Below, piece after piece: positions 16,098 through 24,332 of a stretch of DNA of 64,000 nucleotides; the stretch's first letter is position 1, and every line of letters starts with the position of its first letter. A program made the position numbers and the translations under genes. The notes beneath the pieces are model-generated. The model searched no databases and was not told the DNA's origin. It worked only from the letters and a program-made list of their open reading frames with translations. Source of the DNA: Planctomycetota bacterium (GTDB taxonomy: Bacteria > Planctomycetota > UBA1135 > UBA2386); assembly GCA_016794425.1 (NCBI GenBank), contig JAEUHR010000046.1, forward strand, positions 1 to 64,000, given 5' to 3'.

Positions 16098-16604
16098 TCA
16101 GGCCGTCGCCGATTCGTCGGCCGCGACGCCCTTCTGGTAGGTCGTGTAGACGAACACCGGCACCTTCAGCGCGCCGAGCTGTGCGTGCACCAGCGGTTCG
16201 ACGTGTTCCCAGGCGAGCCCGCCGACGCCGGTCGCGAGCCGCGGCAGTGCCAGGCTGCGCACCGCTTCGCGTTCGACCAGTTTCTTCAGTTCGTGCAGCG
16301 CGTGGTTGACGTGTTCGGTGTGGGCACGACCGGCGTGGCCGCCGGCGTGCGCCGGCGGGTCCTGTGTGAACAGGCAGACGATGCGGCGGTGGCGCCCGGT
16401 CTGGTCCACGCCGCGCCACTGCCACAGCGTGCCGGGCTTCGGCGACTGCTGCTTGCAGTAGTGGCGGAAGTCCTTGTAGAGCGCCGGGCACGCTTCGCGC
16501 AGCGCCAGGGCCAGGCCCTGCTTCCAGTCGTCGTGGGGAGCGATGCCGTGGGCGATCATGTCGGCGCCGCTGAGCAGCAGGTCGCCGGTGCGAGGGAGGA
16601 TCAT
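16098..16604 (-). CDS. Stand-alone macrodomain protein (ADP-ribose binding, DarG/TARG1-like)
   Basis: A 168-residue single-domain protein. The order TGDLLLSGADMIAHGI, the amphipathic helix GLALALREACPALYKDF, PGTLWQW and LPRLATGVGGLAWEHV is that of macrodomains of the DarG/TARG1 branch, which remove ADP-ribose from proteins or DNA. The ATG at 16604 starts the domain (MILPRTGDLL); the longer open frame upstream has no homology features. No DarT-like ADP-ribosyltransferase is next to it, so it is not an evident toxin-antitoxin pair. It converges on the MBL gene with 16 bases between. Confidence 0.82.
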   Translation of the reverse strand: MILPRTGDLLLSGADMIAHGIAPHDDWKQGLALALREACPALYKDFRHYCKQQSPKPGTLWQWRGVDQTGRHRRIVCLFTQDPPAHAGGHAGRAHTEHVNHALHELKKLVEREAVRSLALPRLATGVGGLAWEHVEPLVHAQLGALKVPVFVYTTYQKGVAADESATA

Positions 16605-16740
16605 GCGGTCCAGTGGTACCGGGTGCGCCGGCTCGCGAACTGGTCCGATGGGCGCAGCTGCGGACGGAAACGGGACCAGGGCCGGCTCGCAATCGGGCGC
16701 ACGGGCCCGTAAACAGCGGCCTCGTTCCCGGAGGTCCTGC

Positions 16741-18612
16741 ATGAGTCCGCTGCGCCTGCTGCTGCCGCTGCTGTTCGTTCCCTGCTACGCCCTGGCCCAG
16801 GACGCACCGGTCGCGGTTGCGCCGCAGCCAGCTGCCGCGTCGGACCCGTTGCCCGGCGACCTCGCCGAACGGATCGTCGCCGAGGGCATGCAGCGCAGCC
16901 AGGTGATGCGGCTGCTCGGCGACCTGACCGGCAAGGTCGGCCAGCGGCTGACCGGCTCCGACAACTTCACGAAGGCCTGCGAATGGTCGGCGGCCGAGTT
17001 CGCGGCGATGGGCCTGTCGAACGTGCACCGCGAGAAGTGGGGCGAGTGGAAGCTGGTCTGGAACCGCGGGCCGTGGATCGGTCGCATCGTGCAGCCGATC
17101 CAGCTCGACATGTACGTCGCGACCGAGGCGTGGACCGCGGGCACCAAGGGCCTGCAGCGGGCCGCGATCATCGCCGCGCCGACCGCGGTGCCGAGCGGGG
17201 ACGATCCGGCGACGGTGACCGAGGCGCAGCGCGCGGCCGATGCCGAGGCCGCGGCCGCGATCGCCGCGGTCGCCGGCAAGTGGGTGGTGAGCCGCCGGCT
17301 GCCGCGCAGTGCGGTGCGCAAGGCCTGCGAAGCCGCCGGCGTGCTGGGCTTCGTCTACCGCGCCGCCGACCCGGACGACGACTTCCCGACCCGCGTGCGC
17401 GTGTTCGGCAACCACCAGACCGCGATGAAGCCGATCGAGTCGGTGCCGACGGTGCCGCAGATCGCGGTGCGCGCCGACGACTTCGACCGGCTGTTCGAAC
17501 AGGTCGAGTCCGGCAAGGAGGTGGTGGCCGAGTTCGACATCCAGAACTCGTTCCGCGACGGCCCGATCCAGCTCGACAACGTGATCGCCGAGATCCCGGG
17601 CACCGAGAAGCCCGACGAGGTCGTGATCGTCAGCGCGCACCTCGACAGCTGGCACCAGGCGCAGGGCTGCACCGACAACGGCACCGGCACGACGACGACG
17701 CTCGAGGCCGCGCGGATCCTGGCCGCGATCGGCGCCAAGCCCAAGCGCACGATCCGCTTCTGCCTGTGGGGCGGCGAGGAGCAGGGCCTGCTCGGCAGCC
17801 GCGGCTACGTGCAGAAGTACCGCACCGAGATGGGCAAGGTGTCGGCGGTGCTGAACCACGACACCGGCACCAACTGGGCGCAGTCGCTGTCGGTGACCGA
17901 GCCGATGCGGCAGCAGCTCGAACCGGTGTTCGCGCACGTGCGGCGGCTGTTGCAGGCGCCGGACGCCGACTGGCAGGAGCCGGTGTTCGAGCTGAAGGTC
18001 GTCGAGCGCGTCGCCGGCGGCGGCGGCAGCGACCACGCGTCGTTCCTGGCGGCCGGCGTGCCGGGCCTCGACTGGGGCCTCAAGGGCCGCAGCGACTACT
18101 TCCGCCACACCTGGCACACGCAGTGGGACACCTACGACGTCGCGATCGAGGAGTACCAGCGGCACACGTCGACCGTCGTCGCTCTGGCCGCGCTCGGCAT
18201 CGCCAACCTGGACCAGATGCTCGACCGCGCCAATGTCGGCGGCGGCCGCGGGCCGGGCCAGTCGCAGCAGTTCGCCGAGGCGTTCTTCGAAGCCGAGCTC
18301 GACGGCCTCGCGATCAAGACCGTCAAGGACGGCGGCCGCGCCGCCAAGTGGGGCCTCGTCGCCGGCGACGTGCTGGTCAAGGTCGAAGGGCAGGAGATCG
18401 AGAGCGTGCGGCAGATCTTCCAGTTCGCGCGCGAGGCCGAGGGCGAGCAGGTGACGTTCACGTTCCGCCGCGGCGACCAGACGTTCGAGGCGAAGGCGCC
18501 GAAGGGCGACCTGCCGCAGCGCCGGCAGCGCCCGGCGCGCGCGCCCGGCGACACGGTGGCGCCCGGCGCGCCGGCAGACGGCGGCTCCGGCAGTGGCGGC
18601 GTGGTGCGCTGA
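16741..18612 (+). CDS. Secreted M28 zinc aminopeptidase with C-terminal PDZ domain
   Basis: A 623-residue exported peptidase. Residues 1-20 are a signal peptide ending ALAQ. A protease-associated insert precedes the M28 catalytic core, which shows the zinc ligands and catalytic Glu in order: AHLDSW, TDNGTGT, GGEEQGLLGS, NHDTGTNW and GGGGSDHASF. A PDZ domain follows at about residues 505-590 (GLAIKTVKDGGRAAKWGLVAGDVLVKVEG), then a Pro/Arg/Gly tail. GGAGG at 16730-16734 lies six bases before the ATG. It stands alone and converges on the pigment cluster without a gap (next stop at 18613). Likely role: periplasmic peptide degradation. Confidence 0.92.
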   Translation: MSPLRLLLPLLFVPCYALAQDAPVAVAPQPAAASDPLPGDLAERIVAEGMQRSQVMRLLGDLTGKVGQRLTGSDNFTKACEWSAAEFAAMGLSNVHREKWGEWKLVWNRGPWIGRIVQPIQLDMYVATEAWTAGTKGLQRAAIIAAPTAVPSGDDPATVTEAQRAADAEAAAAIAAVAGKWVVSRRLPRSAVRKACEAAGVLGFVYRAADPDDDFPTRVRVFGNHQTAMKPIESVPTVPQIAVRADDFDRLFEQVESGKEVVAEFDIQNSFRDGPIQLDNVIAEIPGTEKPDEVVIVSAHLDSWHQAQGCTDNGTGTTTTLEAARILAAIGAKPKRTIRFCLWGGEEQGLLGSRGYVQKYRTEMGKVSAVLNHDTGTNWAQSLSVTEPMRQQLEPVFAHVRRLLQAPDADWQEPVFELKVVERVAGGGGSDHASFLAAGVPGLDWGLKGRSDYFRHTWHTQWDTYDVAIEEYQRHTSTVVALAALGIANLDQMLDRANVGGGRGPGQSQQFAEAFFEAELDGLAIKTVKDGGRAAKWGLVAGDVLVKVEGQEIESVRQIFQFAREAEGEQVTFTFRRGDQTFEAKAPKGDLPQRRQRPARAPGDTVAPGAPADGGSGSGGVVR

Positions 18613-20163
18613 TCAGTCCAGCGCGCCGGCCATCGCGCGGCCGGTCACGAAGTCGGTGAAGCCGAGCGGTTCGCTGCCGGTGGCGCGGCCGAGCAACGCG
18701 AAGCACCGCTCGCGCGCCAGCGCGAAGATGCGCAGCGCCTCGGCGTCGGTCGTCGCGCGGTCGCGGTGGCCCAGTTCGCGCGCGAACGAGACCGCGCCGA
18801 GCCCTTCGGCGAACTGGCCGCGGTTGTTGCGTTCGTAGTCGCCGCGCGCGGTGACCGCGCGTTCGGTCGCCGCGAACAGCGCGCCGAAGCGCTCCAGCGC
18901 GCGGATCACGAACGGCTGCTGGCGCAGTTCCTGGCGCACGTGCTCGAGGTCGAGGTGCCGGTCCTGCAGCCACGCCTCGAGCCACAGGTTGTAGTAGCTG
19001 GCGACGTCGAAGTCCCAGCGCGCGCGCAGCAGGTCGTAGCTGCCGAACAGCTCGTACTGGTCGCGGTAGAGCGGCAGGTTGGCGGCGTAGCGGTACTGCA
19101 GGTAGCCGTCGTAGAGCCGCTGCCGCTCGGCGGTGTCTTCGCCTCTGCGGTCGCGCGCGATCAGGTCGGCGGTGCAGTCGTTGGCGAGCGTGATGAAGTC
19201 GCTGCCCGGGCTGTAGAACGGATCGCTGAACGCCGCGGCTTCGCCGACCACGGCCCAGCGGTCGCCGAACCACTGCCGCGTGCCGTAGGCGAGCTGGCCG
19301 TAGCCGCCGAAGTCGAGCCACTCGGCAGCGGCCAGCAGTTCGCCGAGCGCGCGGTGGCCGGCCAGGAACGTGCGCAGGCCGGTCGGCGTCAGCACGTCGC
19401 GCGACAGCCGCCGGTGGTCGCCGACGATGCCGACGCTGGTGACACCGCCGCGCAGCGGGATCAGCCAGATCCAGTAGCCGCGATGCACGAAGTGCACCGT
19501 CGACAGCCGGCGCGACGTGTGCCGCACGCGGTCGCGGAACGCCGCGTCGATGCCGTGGCCGTCGAGGTCGGTGACGGCGCGCAGCCGCGCCCACGCCGCG
19601 AGACAGCGGTGGTCGCGCACGGGCACGCGCAGGCCGAGCTGCTTCGCCAGCAGGCTGGTGCGGCCGCTCGCGTCGACGACCCAGTGCGCGCGCAGCGACC
19701 GTTCGCGTGCGCCGTCGGTGAAGGTCACGCGGTGCGGCGCGCCGAGCTCCACCGCAGTGACCTTGGCGCCCTCGAGCAGCTCGGCGCCGAGCCGCGTCGC
19801 GCCGTCGCGCAGTTCGCGTTCGAGCGTCTGCCGGTCGAGCTGGAAGCTCGGGTGGTAGGGCAGCGACTGGCTGCCGATCTCGCTCATCGCGACCAGCGGC
19901 GTGCGCTTCTGCGCGTCGTCGAAGAAGAACCGCAGGCCGTTCTTCGGCAGGTGGTGTTCGTAGAGGTAGGTCGACAGACCGAGCCGCCGCAGCAGGTAGT
20001 TCGAGAACAGCTCGACGGTCGCCTCGCCGACCTTCCAGTCGGTCGTGCGCGCGCGTTCGAGGCACGCCACGCGCAGCGCCGGGCTCTGCAGCCGCAGCTG
20101 GCGCACCAACAGGCCGCCGGCCAGTCCACCACCGAGCACCACGACGTCGAAGTCGGTCTGCAT
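18613..20163 (-). CDS. FAD-dependent tryptophan-halogenase-type oxidoreductase
   Basis: A 516-residue flavoprotein. The Rossmann motif is VVVLGGGLAGGLLVRQL at the N-terminus; KVGEATVELF and the second FAD motif GDRWAVVGEAAAFSDPFYSPG follow. It contains the WIWLIP version of the WxWxIP signature of flavin-dependent halogenases, and LPKNGLRFFF places a lysine where halogenases carry their catalytic Lys. It could therefore halogenate or hydroxylate an aryl ring; geranylgeranyl-reductase-type relatives share the fold. Its ATG overlaps the chain-length-factor stop by one base (TGATG). Last gene of a four-gene operon with ACP, ketosynthase and CLF. Confidence 0.82.
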   Translation of the reverse strand: MQTDFDVVVLGGGLAGGLLVRQLRLQSPALRVACLERARTTDWKVGEATVELFSNYLLRRLGLSTYLYEHHLPKNGLRFFFDDAQKRTPLVAMSEIGSQSLPYHPSFQLDRQTLERELRDGATRLGAELLEGAKVTAVELGAPHRVTFTDGARERSLRAHWVVDASGRTSLLAKQLGLRVPVRDHRCLAAWARLRAVTDLDGHGIDAAFRDRVRHTSRRLSTVHFVHRGYWIWLIPLRGGVTSVGIVGDHRRLSRDVLTPTGLRTFLAGHRALGELLAAAEWLDFGGYGQLAYGTRQWFGDRWAVVGEAAAFSDPFYSPGSDFITLANDCTADLIARDRRGEDTAERQRLYDGYLQYRYAANLPLYRDQYELFGSYDLLRARWDFDVASYYNLWLEAWLQDRHLDLEHVRQELRQQPFVIRALERFGALFAATERAVTARGDYERNNRGQFAEGLGAVSFARELGHRDRATTDAEALRIFALARERCFALLGRATGSEPLGFTDFVTGRAMAGALD

Positions 20164-21365
20164 CACGGCACCTCCAGGATCGTCCAGGCCGCGGCGCCGC
20201 CCGCGGCGAGCGCGCTGCACAACACGCGGTGGGCCTGCACGCGGCCGTGCACCGGCACCACGCCGAGCGCCGGGTCCGGCTGGTCGCAGGCTGCCGGCCG
20301 CGCGACGTCGAGGCCGCCGAGTGCCAGCAGCGCGGTCGCCAGCGTGCCGCCGCCGTACTCGCCGTGCACGGCCTTCGGCACCAGCACCGGCGGCAGGGCG
20401 GCGAACGTGCGGCGCAGGATCCGCGCCTCGAGCGCGTCGCCGTGGCGCGCGCCGGACGCGGTGCTGACCACCGCGTCGACCTCGGCGAGCCACGGCGCGA
20501 GCCGCGCATGCAGCACCGCCGCCAGGCCCTGGTCGTCGCGGCCGAAGCTGGCGCGGCCCGCTCCCGGGTCGAACGCGCGCGCCGTCGCGCGCACGCGCGC
20601 CAGGATCCGCGCGCCGCGCGCTCGCGCCGCCGCCTCGTCCTCCAGCAGCAGCACGGTCGCGCCTTCGCCGGCCAGCACGCCGCGGCGGCGCCGGTCGAAC
20701 GGCCGCGGCAGTTCGCCGGTGCCGTGCGCGTCGGGCCGTGCCAGCGCGCGGAAGCGGTCGAGGATCGCGTGCGACAGCGGCTTCATCTCGTCGACGGCAC
20801 CGGCGAGGCAGAAGTCGGCGCGGCCGCTGGCGATCTCGGTCGCGCCCTGCTCGAGCGCCAGCAGCGGCCCGGCCTCGCGCTGGCACAGCGTCAGGTTCGC
20901 GCCGCGTGCGCCGAGGTCGATCGCGACCTGCCCCGCGGCGGCGTTGGCGACGCAGTCGGTGAACAGGAACGGCGACGCCGCCTTGCCGCCCTGCTCGAGG
21001 ATCTGCCGCGCCAGCTGTTCGGTGAACCCACCGGGGCCGAACGCGGTCGCGAACGCCACCGCGGTGCGGTCGCCGGCGACCGAGTCGAGGCCGGCCTGCT
21101 GCAGCGCCATGCGCGCGGCCGCGACCGCGAACAGCGACAGGTCGCTCATGCGCCGCGCGGCCTGCGGCGACACCCACGGCGTGAGGTCGAGCGCGCCGCA
21201 GGCGGCGACCAGTTGCGCCGACGCGGCGCGGTGGTAGCCGGCCGTGCGGTCGATCGGCCGGGCCAGCGGTTCGCCGCGCCCGAGCGCGTGCGCCAGCGCG
21301 TCGCTGCCGATGCCCCACGGGCCGAGGCAGCCGCAGCCGGTCACGACGACGTCGCGGCCGTTCAT
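20163..21365 (-). CDS. Degenerate ketosynthase, chain-length-factor-like (KS-beta)
   Basis: A 400-residue thiolase-fold protein paired with the catalytic ketosynthase next to it. A cysteine is present near the usual site (TDCVANAAAG, C138), but the first catalytic His region reads VSTASGARHGDALE instead of NAHGTGTxxND, and the second reads KAVHGEYGGGT instead of KSxxGHxxGAA. With the active-site His residues lost or moved it probably acts as the non-condensing partner that sets chain length, as ApeC does beside ApeO in aryl polyene clusters. Its ATG overlaps the upstream stop by four bases (ATGA). Confidence 0.82.
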   Translation of the reverse strand: MNGRDVVVTGCGCLGPWGIGSDALAHALGRGEPLARPIDRTAGYHRAASAQLVAACGALDLTPWVSPQAARRMSDLSLFAVAAARMALQQAGLDSVAGDRTAVAFATAFGPGGFTEQLARQILEQGGKAASPFLFTDCVANAAAGQVAIDLGARGANLTLCQREAGPLLALEQGATEIASGRADFCLAGAVDEMKPLSHAILDRFRALARPDAHGTGELPRPFDRRRRGVLAGEGATVLLLEDEAAARARGARILARVRATARAFDPGAGRASFGRDDQGLAAVLHARLAPWLAEVDAVVSTASGARHGDALEARILRRTFAALPPVLVPKAVHGEYGGGTLATALLALGGLDVARPAACDQPDPALGVVPVHGRVQAHRVLCSALAAGGAAAWTILEVP

Positions 21366-22561
21366 GGCGCATGGCTCCGCAGCAGCACGACCGCGTTGTT
21401 GCCGCCGAACGCGAGGTTGGTCGACAGGCCGACGTTGCGCTCGGGCAGTGCGCGCGGCGCGCCGAGCACGACGTCGAGGCCGAGCGCCGGATCGGCCGGT
21501 TCCAGGCCGGCGAGCGGCGGCACCAGCCGGTGCACGATCGACAGCGCCGTGAACACCGCCTCGATGCCGCCGGCGGCGCCGAGCAGGTGGCCGACCAGGC
21601 TCTTCGACGACGTGACCGGCAGCGTCGCCGTGCGCGCGCCGAACACCGCCTGCAGCGCCTTCGCCTCGGCCGCGTCGTTGTGCGGCGTGCCGGTGCCGTG
21701 CGCGTTGACGAACGTGACCGCCGCCGGTTCGAGGCCGGCTTCGTGCAGCGCCGCGCGGATCGCCGCGGCGGCGCCGCGGCCGCCCGGTTCGGGCGCCGAG
21801 ACGTGGTGGGCGTCGCACGAGCGGCCGGCGGCCGCCAGTTCGCACAGCACCGTGGCACCGCGCGCCCGCGCGTGGTCTCGCGTCTCGAGCAGCAGCACGC
21901 CGGCGCCTTCGCCCAGCGACAGGCCCGCGCGGCCGGCCCGGAACGGCCGCGTCGGCCGCGCATCGACGGCGCGCAGGCTGTTGAAGCCGGCGTAGGTGGT
22001 CTCGCACAGTTCGTCGGCGCCACCGGCGACCGCGACGTCGATCTCGCCGGTGCGCAGCGCGTCGAGTGCCGCGCCGAGCGCGACGTTCGCCGACGTGCAC
22101 GCGGTCGACCAGGTCGCGACCGGTCCGCGCACGCCGAGGTGGCGCGCCACCGCGGTGCCGGGGCCGTCGTTCTGCTGCGCCGCCAGCGGCGCCAGCGCGC
22201 CTTCGTGGCCCGACAGCCGCGCGCTGAGCCAGCGTTCGGCCTCGAACAGCGCGCCGGTGCTGCTGCCGAAGAACACGCCCGCGCGCGCGCTGCGCAGCGC
22301 CGCGGCCGGCAGCGTGCGCACCGCCTCGGCGGCGGCCGTGCAGGCGAACCGCTCGGCGTTGGACCAGCCGCGGCCGGCGAGCAGCGGCGCGTCGGCCGGC
22401 ACGGTCGCCGCCAGCGTCGTGCGGTGCGTGGTGGTCGCGAACAGGCCGATCGGCTCGATCGCGTGGCGGCCGGCCAGCGCGCGCTGCCACACCGCCGCGA
22501 TGCCGGTGCCGAGACCGCAGACGGCGCCGAGGCCGGTGACGACGATCGGCCCGCGGTTCAC
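21362..22561 (-). CDS. Beta-ketoacyl-ACP synthase II-type (KS-alpha), catalytically complete
   Basis: A 399-residue FabF-like condensing enzyme, extending ACP-bound chains by two carbons from malonyl-ACP. The triad is intact: Cys155 in STACTSAN, His288 in NAHGTGTPHND, His325 in KSLVGHLLGAAGG, with Lys320. The end NLAFGGNNAVVLL is the usual oxyanion-region motif. GTG start overlapping the ACP stop by four bases. With the adjacent KS-beta it forms a minimal type II polyketide synthase set, the arrangement of aryl polyene synthases. Confidence 0.93.
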   Translation of the reverse strand: MNRGPIVVTGLGAVCGLGTGIAAVWQRALAGRHAIEPIGLFATTTHRTTLAATVPADAPLLAGRGWSNAERFACTAAAEAVRTLPAAALRSARAGVFFGSSTGALFEAERWLSARLSGHEGALAPLAAQQNDGPGTAVARHLGVRGPVATWSTACTSANVALGAALDALRTGEIDVAVAGGADELCETTYAGFNSLRAVDARPTRPFRAGRAGLSLGEGAGVLLLETRDHARARGATVLCELAAAGRSCDAHHVSAPEPGGRGAAAAIRAALHEAGLEPAAVTFVNAHGTGTPHNDAAEAKALQAVFGARTATLPVTSSKSLVGHLLGAAGGIEAVFTALSIVHRLVPPLAGLEPADPALGLDVVLGAPRALPERNVGLSTNLAFGGNNAVVLLRSHAP

Positions 22562-22836
22562 GCGCCCGCGGAGCCGGCGGCGAGCCGCGCGTTGAGGAAC
22601 TCGCAGAGCACGCGCGCCGATGCGAACGCCTCGCGGCCGACTTCGGCGTCCTGGATCTGGATGCCGTATTCGCTCTCGATCGCGAGCACCAGTTCGAGGG
22701 CGTCGACCGAATCGAGGCCGAGGCCCTGGCCGAACAACGGCTCGTCGTCGCCGAGCGCCTCGGCGCTGACGCCTTTCAGGTTCAGCTTCCGGACGATCAT
22801 CGACTTCAGTTGGTCGACGGTCACCTGCGTGGTCAT
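22558..22836 (-). CDS. Acyl carrier protein
   Basis: A 92-residue carrier protein with the phosphopantetheine site GLDSVDALEL (Ser43). Length and acidic helix II (LVLAIESEYGIQI) are typical. First gene of the ACP-KS-CLF-flavoprotein operon, divergent from the acyl ligase, with TACACT ten bases upstream as candidate -10. Probably dedicated to this pathway rather than to primary fatty acid synthesis, since it is coupled to KS and CLF by overlapping codons. Confidence 0.93.
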   Translation of the reverse strand: MTTQVTVDQLKSMIVRKLNLKGVSAEALGDDEPLFGQGLGLDSVDALELVLAIESEYGIQIQDAEVGREAFASARVLCEFLNARLAAGSAGA

Positions 22837-22846
22837 GTGGGGGAGG

Positions 22847-22852
22847 AGTGTA
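22847..22852 (-). promoter_or_regulatory. Putative -10 hexamer TACACT for the ACP operon
   Basis: TACACT on the minus strand, ten bases before the ACP ATG, in the 122-base divergent spacer between the ACP and ligase operons. The message would have a leader of at most a few bases. Confidence 0.35.
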
Positions 22853-22958
22853 GCGGTGCTGCCGGAGGCCGGGAATGCCGCGCAGGGCGTATCGCGCGGC
22901 CCGCCGCTCGGCGCCTTGCGGCGTGCCGGGTCGCTTGTAGGCTTCGCCGCTTCCCGGG

Positions 22959-24332
22959 ATGACGATGCAGCCGACGGTCGCCGAGTCCTTCGCAGCGCTG
23001 CTGCGCGCCGATCCCGCGGCCCCGGTCGCGTGGACCGCCGCCGGTGTGCGCACGCGCCGCGACCTCGACGCGCTGGCGGACGCCGCCGCGGTCGCGCTCG
23101 GCCAGGTGCCCGCCGGCAGCCGCGTCGCCGTGCAGGCGCGCTGCGGCTTCACGTTCCTGGCCGCGGTGCTGGCGGTCTGGCGCCGCGCCGGCTGCGCGGT
23201 GCTGTTCGACGCCGGCGATCCGCGCGCGCCGCGGCTCGACCTCGCGCGCCGCTGCGGTGCCGCGGCGGTGCTCGACGGCGACGCCGACTGGCGCGTCACG
23301 CCGCTCGACGGCGGCGCCCCGGCGGGGCGCTGGGCCGCGATCAAGCTGACGTCGGGCACCACTGCCGAACCGCGCGCGGTCGCGGTCGACGCGGCTGCGC
23401 TGGCCGCCGACGCGGCGGCGGTCGAGGCGGCGATGGGCATCGGCGACGGCGATCGCGTGCTGGCCGCGGTGCCGATGTCGTTCAGCTACGGCGTCGGCAA
23501 CCTGCTGGTGCCGGCGCTGCAGCGCGGCCGCGTGCTGGTGCTGCCCGACGCACGCCACCCGCTCGGTCTGCTGCGGGCGCTGCGCGCCGGCGCGCCGACC
23601 GTGCTGCCGGCCGTGCCGGCGCTGGTGCGCGCGCTGCTGCAGCAGGCCGGGCCGCTGCCGGCGTCGCTGCGGCTGTGCGTGTCGGCCGGCGCACCGCTGG
23701 CACCGGCGGTCGCGGCGGCGTTCCGCGCGCGGTTCGGCCAGCCGGTGCACGTGTTCTACGGCGCGACCGAGGCCGGCGGCATCTGCTACGACCGCACCGG
23801 CACCGCGGCCGAGCGCGGCAGCGTCGGCGCTCCGATCGCCGGCGTCGACGTATGGCTCGACGCCGACGGCCGCGCCTGCGTGCGGTCGGCGGCGGTGGGG
23901 GTCGCACTCGAGGCCGACGCCGACCTGGAAGGCGGCACGTTCCGCACGGCGGACCTCGGCGAGTTCCGTGACGGCGAACTGGTGCTGCTCGGCCGCGCCA
24001 GCGACAGCTTCGACGTCGGCGGTCACAAGGTGCACCCGCACGAGGTCGAACGCGCGATCGCGGCGCTGCCCGGTGTGCGCGACGTCGCCGTCGTGCCGTG
24101 GCACGACGACGCCGGCCGGCGCAGCGCAGCGGCGCTGGTGGTCGGCCGCGGCATCGACGAACGCGCGGTGCGCAGCCAGTGCGCACGCGAGCTGCCGGCG
24201 GCCAAGGTGCCGCGCTGCATCGTGCTGGTCGACGAGCTGCCGCGCAGCGACCGCGGCAAGCTGACCCGCGACGCGGTCGAACGGCTGCTCGCGGCCGCAC
24301 CGCGCCGCGGCGAGGCCGGGCGGTCGGCGTGA
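22959..24332 (+). CDS. AMP-dependent acyl/aryl ligase (ANL superfamily), pathway starter loading
   Basis: A 457-residue adenylating enzyme. Core motifs are LTSGTTAEP (A3, ATP loop), FYGATEAGG (A5), RTADLGEF (A7) and the C-terminal DRGKLTR with the catalytic lysine (A10). It is somewhat short for the family. In aryl polyene and xanthomonadin clusters such a ligase activates the aromatic or fatty acid starter and loads it on the ACP. Followed by the MMPL gene with a GTGA overlap, so the two are made together. Confidence 0.86.
   Translation: MTMQPTVAESFAALLRADPAAPVAWTAAGVRTRRDLDALADAAAVALGQVPAGSRVAVQARCGFTFLAAVLAVWRRAGCAVLFDAGDPRAPRLDLARRCGAAAVLDGDADWRVTPLDGGAPAGRWAAIKLTSGTTAEPRAVAVDAAALAADAAAVEAAMGIGDGDRVLAAVPMSFSYGVGNLLVPALQRGRVLVLPDARHPLGLLRALRAGAPTVLPAVPALVRALLQQAGPLPASLRLCVSAGAPLAPAVAAAFRARFGQPVHVFYGATEAGGICYDRTGTAAERGSVGAPIAGVDVWLDADGRACVRSAAVGVALEADADLEGGTFRTADLGEFRDGELVLLGRASDSFDVGGHKVHPHEVERAIAALPGVRDVAVVPWHDDAGRRSAAALVVGRGIDERAVRSQCARELPAAKVPRCIVLVDELPRSDRGKLTRDAVERLLAAAPRRGEAGRSA

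Noticed and set aside
11059..16140. Open frame of 1693 codons on the plus strand opposite lhr
   Set aside because: Shadow frame. Its product is Arg/Ala/Gln-rich without domains and it lies antisense to a clear helicase. High GC content makes such long false frames common here (also 441-2771, 4796-6934, 18766-21237, 48813-53291).
16098..16742. DarTG toxin-antitoxin system
   Set aside because: Only the macrodomain is present; neither neighbour has ADP-ribosyltransferase motifs.
16015..18165. 716-codon minus-strand frame across the M28 peptidase
   Set aside because: Antisense shadow of the peptidase gene, Arg/His/Val-rich with no recognisable domain. The macrodomain gene is in a different frame.
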